From the NCBI GenBank assembly GCA_017545535.1, contig JAFWMS010000019.1, forward strand, positions 1-40,465: a DNA stretch of 40,465 nucleotides, read 5' to 3'. Origin of the DNA: Clostridia bacterium (GTDB lineage: Bacteria > Bacillota > Clostridia > Christensenellales > CAG-138). Below the pieces are notes generated by a model that saw only the letters and a list, made by a program, of their open reading frames with translations, was not told the origin of the DNA and did no database searches. Position numbers and translations under genes: made by a program. This document shows positions 7,952 through 16,754 of the stretch, one piece after another (within the stretch, counting starts at the first letter, position 1; each line of letters starts with the position of its first letter).

Positions 7952-8105
7952 GTTCCTTTTTTCTTTTCGGTGAAAAGAAAAAAGGAACCGAAAAAAGAAA
8001 AGCACAAGAATACTAATGGGGGGCGGCGTTCGATCACCACCCCCCAGTAAAGTTCTTTTGGGGTGCCTTTTCTTACAAGAAAAGGCACAGATGCTTTCAA
8101 TAAAA
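7952..8105 (+). repeat. Three-hairpin intergenic repeat, copy A
   Basis: It fills the convergent gap 7930-8114. Hairpin 1 is a perfect 17-bp stem (7952-7968 with 7972-7988). Hairpin 2 is a G6/C6 stem (8018-8023 with 8040-8045). A conserved GTTCTTTTGGG follows (8052-8062), then hairpin 3, a perfect 26-bp palindrome (8063-8088), and a GCTTTCAATAAAA tail (8093-8105). The same order recurs, inverted relative to the window, at 12631-12776 with different stem sequences. In both copies hairpin 1 lies just downstream of a stop codon in the direction of transcription, so it probably also terminates transcription. Confidence 0.75.
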
Positions 8106-8114
8106 ACCTATGCC

Positions 8115-9350
8115 TTACAAATCCACGCCAACCAACTCCATAACCACGTCCAGCAGCACGTTGGCCCCATGGATCAGATCCTCCGCCCGGGTGTATTCCG
8201 CCGGGTTGTGGCTGACGCCGCCGACGCTGGGGACGAAGATCATGGCCGAGGGGCAGATCCTGGCGATCATCTGGGCGTCCTGGCCGGCGCCGGAGGTCAT
8301 CCGCCGGCAGGAGAGCCCCCGCGCCTTCGCGGCCCGCTCCACCAGGCGGACGATGCCCTCGTCGAACAGGACCGGCTCCGAGCGGGAGATGCGCTCCGCC
8401 TTGGCCCGGACGCCGTCGGTCCGCTCCAGGTCCTTGAGATAGGCGAGCAGGGCGGCTTCCTCGGCCCGAAGCTCCCCCTCGTCCGGGTTCCGCACGTCCA
8501 CCGTGAACACGGCCCGGTCCGGGATCACGTTCACGGCGTTGGGCGAGAAGCCCATGGTGCCCACCGTGGCCACCGTTCTGCTGCCGGGCCGGAGGCACCG
8601 CTCCCGCAGGAACAGGTTCACCTTCGCCGCGGCCAGCCCCGCGTCGGCCCGCATGCTCACCGGCGTGGTGCCCGCGTGATTTTGCCGGCCCTCGATCGTG
8701 ACGCGATACCAGGCGATCCCCTGCAGGTTTTCCACGGCGCCGATGGCGATGCCCTCCGCGTCCAGGATGGGCCCCTGCTCGATGTGCAGCTCCACGTAGG
8801 CACAGGGCCTGACGAAGCCCGGCTCCGCGGTCCCCGCGTACCCGATCCGCCGGAGCTCCTCGCCCAGGATCGTCCCGTCCGTCCCCACGGCCGCCAGTGC
8901 CTCCGCCGCCGGCAGCCCCCCGGCGTAGACCAGGGAGCCCATCATATCCGGCTGGTAGCGGACGCCTTCCTCGTTGGTGAACGCGGCCACCAGGATCGGG
9001 CGGCGCGGGCGCACCCCCGCCGCCCGCAGGGCCTCCACCAGCTCGATGCCCGCGATCACCCCGCAGCAGCCGTCGTACTGGCCGGCGTTGATAACGGTGT
9101 CGATGTGGGAGCCCACCATCACCGGGGCGGCGCCCCTATTCTGCTCCGTTTCCCAGACGCCGAACAGGTTCCCGATCCGGTCCACCACCACGCGCATGCC
9201 GGCCTCCCCCATCCAGGCGGCGATCAGATCCCGGCCCGCTTTGTCCTCCTCCGAGGCGGCCAGGCGGGTGCGTCGGCCGTCGCCGTCGACGCCCACCGCG
9301 CCCAGGGCCCCTATCCGTTCGATCAGACGATCCTTGTGTATGGACAGCAT
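8115..9350 (-). CDS. M20-family Zn-dependent amidohydrolase (N-carbamoyl-L-amino acid hydrolase / allantoate amidohydrolase type)
   Basis: 411 residues of the HyuC/AllC-like subfamily of M20 metallopeptidases, cytoplasmic enzymes that split N-carbamoyl amino acids, ureidopropionate or allantoate. The dinuclear zinc ligands are all visible in order: G-S-H-I-D-T-V, G-Q-Y-D-G-C-C-G-V, T-N-E-E-G-V-R-Y, H-I-E-Q-G-P and the final G-G-V-S-H-N-P-A-E-Y. The lid/dimerisation domain includes N-H-A-G-T-T-P-V-S-M-R. A GGGAGG ribosome binding site lies 8 nt before the ATG. It is followed 45 nt upstream by the GH53 gene on the same strand. Which carbamoyl substrate is used cannot be decided; no hydantoinase or pyrimidine genes are adjacent. 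Confidence 0.9.
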   Translation of the reverse strand: MLSIHKDRLIERIGALGAVGVDGDGRRTRLAASEEDKAGRDLIAAWMGEAGMRVVVDRIGNLFGVWETEQNRGAAPVMVGSHIDTVINAGQYDGCCGVIAGIELVEALRAAGVRPRRPILVAAFTNEEGVRYQPDMMGSLVYAGGLPAAEALAAVGTDGTILGEELRRIGYAGTAEPGFVRPCAYVELHIEQGPILDAEGIAIGAVENLQGIAWYRVTIEGRQNHAGTTPVSMRADAGLAAAKVNLFLRERCLRPGSRTVATVGTMGFSPNAVNVIPDRAVFTVDVRNPDEGELRAEEAALLAYLKDLERTDGVRAKAERISRSEPVLFDEGIVRLVERAAKARGLSCRRMTSGAGQDAQMIARICPSAMIFVPSVGGVSHNPAEYTRAEDLIHGANVLLDVVMELVGVDL

Positions 9351-9395
9351 CGCGCGTTTCCTCCCTTTCGTTTCGGGTCCCCTTCCGGGACCGCT

Positions 9396-11351
9396 CTATT
9401 TCTCCGGGTTCAGCAAAAAGTCGTCGAAGGTGCCCCAGCCGCCGCCCCGGCAGCGGACGTAGACGCCCACGGTTAGGGTGCCGGAGCTGCAGGGCACGTG
9501 CTCGATCACGGCCTCATGCCAGTCCACCCAGCCCGTGAGGGGGATGGGCGCGGTGTAGGTCGCCCCGTCCGCGATGACATACAGATGGATGTCCGCGTCC
9601 TCGCCCACGTCGCCGCCCTGGCCCCGGACGCTGATCCGCCAGTCGCCCTCAGGCAGATCGGTGACGGTCTGCTCGCAGGTCCATTCCACGGCGGTCCCGT
9701 TCCAGAAGTGGAGGGACACCTCGCCGCTGTAGGCGTCGGTGGCCTTCACCTGGAAGTCCGCCTGGGGCTCAGGCTGCAGGGGCGTGACGGTCCACATGGA
9801 CCGGTCCTCGTCCTCGAAGCTGTAGTTTTTGAGGTAGTTCGCCTCCACCACGTTCACGTAGCAGAGGGCCTCCTTCCCGTCGCCGGCGCCGTGGATCACG
9901 TATTGGTTCACGGCGTCGGTGCTCACGGCCTTCGCCTCCGCCTCGTTCCAGGTGACCGCCGTCTCCGCCCGGGAGCCGTCGGTGAAGATGGCGGGCACCG
10001 TTTCGGGAAGCTCAAGGCTCTCCCCCACCCGCACGGTCACGACCGCGCTGTCCAGGGCGTCCGCCGCCACGGGCACGTCGTTCCCCGTCCGCAAAAGGGC
10101 GAAGGTCTTCAAGGACTCCAACGGCGTGCCGTCGAAGGCGAAGAGGGCCTGGTTGTCGCAGGCGCTGCCCCCATAGTACCGGCCCGCGTCGTCCGGGTCG
10201 TACTCGGCGGCGTAGCTGCTGGCCCAGCCGCTGCCGTTCGCCTCCCACAGGGGGAGCCGATCCTCGTACTTCTCCCCGGGGACCGGAATCCAGCCCGCCT
10301 CCCAGTAGAAGACGCCGATGCCCTCCGGGATGGCCGCCACCGCGGCCGCCACGTCCCGGATCTCCCGGCTCTGGCCCTGGACGGTGAAGGGGTAGGGCTT
10401 CTCGTACTTGAGCTCCTCGCCGATGGAGTTGGCGCTGTCGTCCCCGTCCGCCGCGGTGTAGGCCCACTGGGTCTCCGCCACCATGACCTTCTTTTTATAT
10501 TCCCCCGCCACGGCGGAGAGCTGCGCCTGCAGATTTTCCAGCGTCCCGTGCCAATAGGGGTAGTAGGAGGTGGCGAACACGTCGTAATCCACCTGATTGC
10601 TGGAGAGCATATAGGCCAGCTTTTTGAAGTTCCCCGCCTCGGGGTTGGTGAAGTGGACGGCGATGAGCACGTTGGGATCGAAGGCGCGGACCGCCTCCGC
10701 CCCCGCCCGGTACATGAGGCACATCTTGGGCACGGAGGTCTCCCCGCAGAAGCCCTTGGTGGTCTCGTTCCCCAGCTGCACCATGCCGATATCCGCCCCC
10801 GCGTCCCGGATGGCGGCCAGGCTTTCGGCGGTGTAGGCCCGGATCTTCTCGGCCTTCCCGTATTCGTCCAGGCCCGCCCAGGCCTTGGGCGATTGCTGCT
10901 TGGCCGGGTCCGCCCAGAAATCGGAGTAGTGGAAGTCCACCAGCAGCTTCATGCCGTATTTCGCGGCCCGGGCCCCGATCTTCCCGGCGGTGGCCGCGGT
11001 ACAGTTGCCGCCGCCGTAGCCGTGGCCGTCCCTGTCGAAGGGGTCCACCCAGACCCGGACCCGGACGTAGTTCACGCCGTTCTCCGCCAGGGTCTGAAGC
11101 ATATCCTGGGGCTCGCCGCTGAAATTCCTATAGACCACGCCGCTCGCTTCCTCGCTGAGGAGGGAGGACACGTCCGCCCCCAGGATGAAGTCCTCCCGAA
11201 GGCCCTCCACCTTCTTTACGTACAGGCTATTTGAGGTCACCCGGGGCGGCTCCGCCCCTTGCTCCGTCGTCGGCTCCTCCGTCTTCCCCGGGCCGCCTGC
11301 GCAGCCCACGAGCAGCAGCGCCGCCAGGGCCATGGCTATGGCTCGTCTCAT
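9396..11351 (-). CDS. GH53 arabinogalactan endo-beta-1,4-galactanase lipoprotein with accessory domains
   Basis: 651 residues. A lipoprotein signal ends in L-V-G-C (Cys17). The GH53 catalytic barrel (about 55-425) carries the acid/base in Q-L-G-N-E-T-T (Glu196) and the nucleophile in V-A-E-T-Q-W (Glu293), and the family's G-A-D-V-S-S start and V-R-V-R-V-W strand. It cleaves beta-1,4-galactan side chains of pectin outside the cell. A Big_4-type immunoglobulin-like domain follows (about 437-503) and then a C-terminal jelly-roll-like domain (about 505-650), possibly a CBM61-type galactan binder. The ATG at 11351 has AAGGGAGG at good spacing; the ATG at 11369 is less likely. It suggests a plant-polysaccharide-degrading gut lifestyle. 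Confidence 0.93.
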   Translation of the reverse strand: MRRAIAMALAALLLVGCAGGPGKTEEPTTEQGAEPPRVTSNSLYVKKVEGLREDFILGADVSSLLSEEASGVVYRNFSGEPQDMLQTLAENGVNYVRVRVWVDPFDRDGHGYGGGNCTAATAGKIGARAAKYGMKLLVDFHYSDFWADPAKQQSPKAWAGLDEYGKAEKIRAYTAESLAAIRDAGADIGMVQLGNETTKGFCGETSVPKMCLMYRAGAEAVRAFDPNVLIAVHFTNPEAGNFKKLAYMLSSNQVDYDVFATSYYPYWHGTLENLQAQLSAVAGEYKKKVMVAETQWAYTAADGDDSANSIGEELKYEKPYPFTVQGQSREIRDVAAAVAAIPEGIGVFYWEAGWIPVPGEKYEDRLPLWEANGSGWASSYAAEYDPDDAGRYYGGSACDNQALFAFDGTPLESLKTFALLRTGNDVPVAADALDSAVVTVRVGESLELPETVPAIFTDGSRAETAVTWNEAEAKAVSTDAVNQYVIHGAGDGKEALCYVNVVEANYLKNYSFEDEDRSMWTVTPLQPEPQADFQVKATDAYSGEVSLHFWNGTAVEWTCEQTVTDLPEGDWRISVRGQGGDVGEDADIHLYVIADGATYTAPIPLTGWVDWHEAVIEHVPCSSGTLTVGVYVRCRGGGWGTFDDFLLNPEK

Positions 11352-11370
11352 GTTCGTTCCTCCCTTCATG

Positions 11371-11555
11371 CGCCGCTAGGCGCAAATCATGCCGCAGGCA
11401 AATCATGCCGCAGGCAAATCATGACCGAAGGTCAAATCATTGGATGATTTGCTGCTTCGCAGCATGATTTCTCGAATATGCCTTGCCTAAGGCAAGGCAT
11501 TTCTCCATGATTTCTCGATGCTGACGCATCTCCATGATTTGACGCTGTCGCGTCA
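11371..11555. repeat. Array of small hairpins with a shared CAAATCAT/ATGATTTG linker
   Basis: It fills the gap between the YdcF-like gene and the galactanase gene. Left of a central palindrome (arms 11433-11440 and 11444-11451) the linker CAAATCAT occurs four times; right of it the complement ATGATTT occurs four times. Between linkers sit different short hairpins, for example 11371-11382, CTGCTTCGCAG, ATGCTGACGCAT, ACGCTGTCGCGT and a 10-bp-stem hairpin around 11478-11500. The linkers are conserved while the hairpin stems vary. Confidence 0.75.
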
Positions 11556-12608
11556 TTAACCCCCCGCGGGCCACTTCTTCAAATCGTATCGGTCGTGATA
11601 GAGCTTGGAGGCGGTCTCGGCGTCGCCGGCAAGCTCCACGAGCCCCCCCGCCTGGAAGAGGGAGGACATGTCCCCCTTGGAGGTCTTGCAGCCCGCCACG
11701 GCCACCACCGTATAGGCCGGCTCCTCCCCCGGCAGCGCCCGCAAAATGGCCTCCGCCTCGAAGAGCAGCGTCCCCACCTTCAGGTGGTAGTCCCCGGAGA
11801 CGATGGCCAGATACTTCACCTCCGGATGCTCCCTGGCTAATAGCTCCAGGGAGAACCGGGCGTTCTGGGCCGTGGTCAGGGAGGCCCGCTCCCGCAGGAT
11901 CCGATCCTTGTTCACGCCGTTTTTCCTGAGCCAGGCCCGCATCTGCCCCGCTTCGGTGTAATTCTTCTTTTTGGAGGCGGTGCCGCCGCCGGTGCAGAGG
12001 ACCAGGGCGTTGGGGTACTTTTGGGCGCTCTTTTGGACCACCTTCAGCCGGTCCTTCAGCTGCTGCTTCATGGTGCCGTTGGGGTTGAGGGAGTACCCAA
12101 GGGCCACGATGCACAGCTCCTCCGTGTCCGGGAGCCCGTCGGGCAGGACGCCGATATTCACCTCCACCCGCGCCTCCAGCGTCCGCCACCGGTCCAGGAT
12201 CTCGGCCCAGCGCCGGGCCGCGTCCGGGTCCGCCGCCTCCATCTCGGAAAGCAGCGCCCTTAGCCGCGGCTCCGCCGCCTCCCCGTCCCGGGCGTAGCGG
12301 ACCGCCATCTCCTCCACGATCTCGGAGACGGGCCGGGGCTCGGGGGTCGGCGCAGGGGTGTCCGTGGGGGCAGGGGTGTCCGTGGGAACGGGCGTAGGCT
12401 CCGGGGTAGGCTCGGCGGTCGGCTCGGGGGTGTCCGTAGGCGCAAGCGTCGGCTCGGGGGTGGGCTCCGCGGTGGGCGCAACGGTTGGGGCCGCCGTATG
12501 GGCGGGGGCCGCCGTGGGCTGCTCTGCGGTCACAGGCGCGGCCGGGCCGCAGCAGCACAGGCCCAGGGCCATGGCCCCGGCCAACAGAAAGCACAGCATC
12601 CGTTTCAT
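11556..12608 (-). CDS. YdcF/DUF218 family protein, secreted or lipid-anchored, with Pro-Thr linker
   Basis: 350 residues. The N-terminus is a hydrophobic signal ending in a run of cysteines (about 18-20), probably a lipoprotein site though not a textbook lipobox. A low-complexity Pro/Thr/Glu/Ala linker (about 30-92) is encoded by GC-rich DNA repeats around 12340-12480. A short helical region (about 93-150) precedes the DUF218 domain (about 163-330): C-I-V-A-L-G-Y-S-L-N-P-N-G, A-L-V-L-C-T-G-G-G-T, and the later S-G-D-Y-H-L. YdcF/SanA-like proteins act at the envelope and have been linked to peptidoglycan precursors, but the reaction here is unknown. AGGAGG lies 8 nt before the ATG. Confidence 0.85.
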   Translation of the reverse strand: MKRMLCFLLAGAMALGLCCCGPAAPVTAEQPTAAPAHTAAPTVAPTAEPTPEPTLAPTDTPEPTAEPTPEPTPVPTDTPAPTDTPAPTPEPRPVSEIVEEMAVRYARDGEAAEPRLRALLSEMEAADPDAARRWAEILDRWRTLEARVEVNIGVLPDGLPDTEELCIVALGYSLNPNGTMKQQLKDRLKVVQKSAQKYPNALVLCTGGGTASKKKNYTEAGQMRAWLRKNGVNKDRILRERASLTTAQNARFSLELLAREHPEVKYLAIVSGDYHLKVGTLLFEAEAILRALPGEEPAYTVVAVAGCKTSKGDMSSLFQAGGLVELAGDAETASKLYHDRYDLKKWPAGG

Positions 12609-12630
12609 TCGCCCGTCCTCCTAATAGGAA

Positions 12631-12776
12631 TTTTATTGGAAGCCGGTGTCCCTTTTCTTGTAAGAAAAGGGACCCAAAAGAACACAAGGAGGGGTATTGC
12701 TTTTTTTTCGAAAGCTTTACTCCTCCTTAAGCTTCTCTTTTAGGTTCCTTTTCTCTTCACCGAAGAGAAAAGGAAC
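12631..12776 (-). repeat. Three-hairpin intergenic repeat, copy B
   Basis: Read on the minus strand, i.e. downstream of pckA, it has the same order as copy A: hairpin 1 (12776-12762 with 12758-12744, 15-bp stem), hairpin 2 (12728-12722 with 12692-12686, inner AAAGC/GCTTT pairing), GTTCTTTTGGG, hairpin 3 (26-bp palindrome 12648-12673) and GCTTCCAATAAAA (12643-12631). Stem sequences differ from copy A but pairing is kept on both sides. It probably also terminates pckA transcription. Confidence 0.75.
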
Positions 12777-12791
12777 GCCGTCCCCCGTGCC

Positions 12792-14405
<1,614 letters not shown>

Positions 14406-14482
14406 TTCAAAAACCTCTTTCTTCAAAATAATAGTTCCAGAGCAACCTGCGGGCGGCCAAAAGGCCATCCCAATTCAGTTTA

Positions 14483-14511
14483 TATATACCATTTTCCCCT
14501 GCCGATGTCAA
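14483..14511 (-). promoter_or_regulatory. Promoter of pckA
   Basis: On the minus strand TTGACA (14511-14506), a 17-bp spacer and TATATA (14488-14483). The predicted leader of about 70 nt contains GGCCAAAAGGCC near 14452-14463. Confidence 0.8.
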
Positions 14512-14606
14512 CCGACACCGCTCCCCTCCGCCCTTTTTTTCTCCTGCCTTTCAAGACCCGCTTCGCCCCCCTGGCCTCTTTTTTCTCCGCCTCTATAAGA
14601 AATCTC

Positions 14607-14635
14607 TTGCCAATCCCCGCCGCCTGTGGTACAAT
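14607..14635 (+). promoter_or_regulatory. Promoter of the split host tRNA-Leu gene
   Basis: TTGCCA (14607-14612), a 17-bp spacer and TACAAT (14630-14635), ending 9 nt before the tRNA 5' end. It now drives only the 5' half of the interrupted gene. Confidence 0.75.
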
Positions 14636-14644
14636 TCCTTTTGC

Positions 14645-14683
14645 GCCGGAATGATGGAATTGGCAGACGTGCGGGACTCAAAA
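14645..14683 (+). pseudogene. 5' half of host tRNA-Leu(CAA), interrupted in the anticodon loop
   Basis: The acceptor strand GCCGGAA, D arm and 5' anticodon stem CGGGA are intact, and the sequence stays tRNA-like through CTCAAAA of the anticodon loop, then becomes unrelated. The missing partner is at 37378-37435: its 3' acceptor strand TTCCGGC and anticodon stem TCCCG are perfect complements of this half. The intact tRNA at 14833 has different stems (GCCGGTG, ACGGA) and does not complement that 3' half. The joined halves give a complete tRNA-Leu with anticodon CAA. Confidence 0.9.
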
Positions 14684-14715
14684 AATCTTTCTCCGTTTGC
14701 CGTTCAGAACTCCGG

Positions 14716-14740
14716 AAATCCCCAGATTTAGGGATTTTTT
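14716..14740 (+). terminator. Terminator-like hairpin inside the left end of the element
   Basis: Seven-bp stem AAATCCC (14716-14722) with GGGATTT (14731-14737), 8-nt loop, T run to 14740. It would stop transcripts of the orphan tRNA 5' half before the intact tRNA-Leu. Confidence 0.6.
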
Positions 14741-14768
14741 GAAAACCGAAAATCGAAAAATTAGACTT

Positions 14769-14789
14769 TTGGCCTCCACCGTGGCCTCC
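14769..14789 (+). promoter_or_regulatory. Putative integrase arm-binding repeats, left end
   Basis: TTGGCCTCC (14769-14777) and GTGGCCTCC (14781-14789), followed by GATTTCC. The same two motifs recur in swapped order at 37195-37203 and 37206-37214, again followed by GATTTCC. Inverted copies occur at 15155-15161 and 15201-15207 just past the integrase stop. Confidence 0.45.
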
Positions 14790-14832
14790 GATTTCCAAAA
14801 AGCGGAAAAAGGCCGAAAATCTAAGCAAATTT

Positions 14833-14920
14833 GCCGGTGTGATGGAATTGGCAGACGTGACGGACTCAAAATCCGTTGGACTTATCATCCGTGTGGGTTC
14901 GAGTCCCACCACCGGCACCA
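14833..14920 (+). tRNA. tRNA-Leu, anticodon CAA
   Basis: 88 nt including encoded CCA. Acceptor stem GCCGGTG (14833-14839) pairs with CACCGGC (14910-14916). The anticodon stem ACGGA/TCCGT encloses loop CTCAAAA with anticodon CAA at 14867-14869. A class II long variable arm is present, with the T arm GTGGG-TTCGAGT-CCCAC. All stems are self-consistent, so it is a functional-looking gene. It lies 150 bp inside the left boundary of the mobile element and reads the same codon (UUG) as the host gene that the element split. It is followed by its own terminator. Confidence 0.96.
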
Positions 14921-14921
14921 T

Positions 14922-14946
14922 GGCCCCTTTTTGAGGGGCCTTTTTT
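14922..14946 (+). terminator. Terminator of tRNA-Leu(CAA)
   Basis: GGCCCC (14922-14927) pairs with GGGGCC (14935-14940) around a 7-nt loop, followed by six Ts, 2 nt after the tRNA. Confidence 0.85.
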
Positions 14947-15230
14947 CGTGGGCAGCGGGACCAGAAAAACGCCTGTATATGGGCATTTTTTGTAACTCTA
15001 TCCGAGTCCCGCCACCCAACTTGCTCCAACAATCATCCCCTTTATCGCCCATATCTCATCCTTTCGATCCTGTTCGTTCCCTGCTGCCATTTTCACCTTT
15101 TCAGCATTTTTGACCCCCGATTTTGCACGCTATAGCGTCATTTTCCGGGCCTTCGGAGGCCTTTTCAGGAGGGCAATAAATCCGTTGCGTTTGACATTGT
15201 GGAGGCCACCGAAAATGGTCTGATTTTTGC
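14947..15230. other. Gap between tRNA-Leu and integrase stop
   Basis: No gene is seen. It holds a GGCCT-TCGG-AGGCC hairpin with a T run near 15149-15165 that could terminate in either direction, and two GGAGGCC motifs (15155-15161, 15201-15207) matching the end repeats in inverted orientation. Confidence 0.5.
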
Positions 15231-16427
15231 CTATTTCTCTGGGAAAAATGGCAAAATAGCGTTGGCTGACGCCACCTTCGAGGAATAGTCCAAATGGGTG
15301 TAAATATTGCTGGTCGTGGCGATATCGCTGTGCCCCAGCCACTCCTGGATGTCCTTGAGAGCGACGCCGTTGGCGTAAAGCAAACTGGCGCAGCTGTGCC
15401 TGAGATCGTGGAAACGGATGTGCCGCAGACCGTGCTTCTCCAGAAAAGCCGGAAAGGCCTGGGAGAGATAGTTGGGCTTCATGAGCTCGCCCATCTCGTT
15501 CACATACACATAGTCCAGATACTCCTGGCAGTAACAGTTGCCGCAGATCCGGCGATTCGCCTCCTGCTTGTCCCGGAGGGCCAGGAGCAGCTCCTCGAAG
15601 GGTCCCACCAGCGGCAGCGTCCGATGGGAGGACTTGGTCTTGGTCCGATCCTTGCCCACCAGCGTGATCTTGCCGTCCACCTTCACTTGGGAGACCGTGT
15701 GAGAGATGGTGATGGTCTTTCTGGTAAAGTCGATGGCGCTCCATTTGAGGCCGCAGGCTTCGCTTCGCCGGAGTCCGTAGAACGCTGCCAGGATCACGCC
15801 CAGCTCCAGGTTGGTCCCCTTGACCTTCTCAAACAGCACCTCCAGCTCCTCCCCGTTGTAGGGATGGGCCTGATACCGTTCTTTCCGGGGTCGCTGCACC
15901 CGATCCGCCGGATTGTTGTCCAGGAGCCCGGTGCGAAAGGCGTATTGGAGAGCCTTACGCAGGTTGGCGTGGCGGTGGATGACCGTGTTGGGACTCACCT
16001 TGCATACGTCCAGCTCGTAGGTGTAATAGTCCTGGATCTGCTTGGGCGTCAGCTCCTGCAGCAACAGCTTCGGATACCGCTTGTTGAAGTAGGGGATGAT
16101 CCGATTGAGGATCGTTCGCTCGTAGCTGTCGTAGGTGGTCATCTCCACGCTGGTCCGCATCATCTTCAGCCACTCCTTCAGGTATTCCGTGAGCCGCATC
16201 TGATCCGGCATGATCTTCATGCCGCTGCGGATGGCCAGGCGACGGCATTTCAGTTCCTCCTCCTTTTGGTGCCGGGCCCGCTGCAACAGATCCTCGGCCC
16301 GTTTCTTGTTGCCCTTGACGGGCAGTCCCGTGGACTGAGACGGCGTCCTTCGATTGCCGTACTCGTCCGTATAGCTCAGGACGATATAGTAGATACCGCC
16401 CTTTTCTCTCAGATGTCCTGCTACCAT
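15231..16427 (-). CDS. int: Tyrosine recombinase / phage-type integrase
   Basis: 398 residues. An N-terminal arm-binding domain (about 1-60, starting G-H-L-R-E-K-G-G-I-Y-Y-I-V) is followed by a SAM-like core-binding domain (about 78-165) and the catalytic domain (about 185-390). Catalytic residues are visible: Arg in Y-G-L-R-R-S-E-A-C-G-L, the H-x-x-R box H-D-L-R-H-S-C-A-S-L-L, the second His in L-G-H-S-D and the nucleophile Tyr in S-N-I-Y-T-H-L-D. A GGAGAAG site precedes the ATG. Its gene is adjacent to the left attachment site, so it almost certainly recombines GGACTCAAAA in the tRNA-Leu anticodon loop. The excisionase-like gene follows 89 nt upstream. Confidence 0.95.
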   Translation of the reverse strand: MVAGHLREKGGIYYIVLSYTDEYGNRRTPSQSTGLPVKGNKKRAEDLLQRARHQKEEELKCRRLAIRSGMKIMPDQMRLTEYLKEWLKMMRTSVEMTTYDSYERTILNRIIPYFNKRYPKLLLQELTPKQIQDYYTYELDVCKVSPNTVIHRHANLRKALQYAFRTGLLDNNPADRVQRPRKERYQAHPYNGEELEVLFEKVKGTNLELGVILAAFYGLRRSEACGLKWSAIDFTRKTITISHTVSQVKVDGKITLVGKDRTKTKSSHRTLPLVGPFEELLLALRDKQEANRRICGNCYCQEYLDYVYVNEMGELMKPNYLSQAFPAFLEKHGLRHIRFHDLRHSCASLLYANGVALKDIQEWLGHSDIATTSNIYTHLDYSSKVASANAILPFFPEK

Positions 16428-16516
16428 TTCTTCTCCTTTCTTTGTAGCGTGTATTCATCTGCCATTGACACGGACAGGATACCACCCGCCCGTGCCAATG
16501 ACAAATGTACGGGAGC

Positions 16517-16744
16517 CTACGAAACGGATTTTTGGAGGCCAGTCAGATATTCGATCACCGACACCTTGGGTATCCGATACCGCTTTCCGATCCAGTAGCT
16601 CTGTATCGCGCCCTCCTTCAGCAGACGATACACGCTCTTGGAGCTGGGTCCGCCCAGCATCTCACAGAGCTGCTCCACGTTGACCACGTCGGGGTACTCC
16701 GTGAACATCACCTTGTAGTATTCCTGCAATTCCCGCTTGCGCAT
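16517..16744 (-). CDS. Excisionase-like MerR/helix-turn-helix protein
   Basis: 75 residues from the ATG at 16744; an alternative ATG at 16750 is embedded in the ribosome binding region. It carries a winged-helix MerR-type DNA-binding fold of the excisionase kind: Y-P-D-V-V-N-V-E-Q-L-C-E-M-L-G-G, S-V-Y-R-L-L-K-E-G-A-I, then I-G-K-R-Y-R-I-P-K-V-S-V-I-E-Y-L. Such proteins bend att-site DNA and drive excision together with the integrase, or regulate it. It lies between int and the ParB-like gene, 10 nt after the latter's stop. A clear relative is encoded at 36867-37115 near the other end of the element. Confidence 0.8.
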   Translation of the reverse strand: MRKRELQEYYKVMFTEYPDVVNVEQLCEMLGGPSSKSVYRLLKEGAIQSYWIGKRYRIPKVSVIEYLTGLQKSVS

Positions 16745-16754
16745 GGTCATCACC

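Noticed and set aside
11371..11555. Coding continuation of the YdcF-like or galactanase gene
   Set aside because: Both neighbouring genes have clear start and stop signals; the region is made of short hairpins and linkers.
14833..14920. The intact tRNA-Leu being the rebuilt attL of the element
   Set aside because: Its acceptor and anticodon stems (GCCGGTG, ACGGA) do not pair with the displaced 3' half at 37378-37435, whereas the fragment at 14645-14683 does so perfectly.
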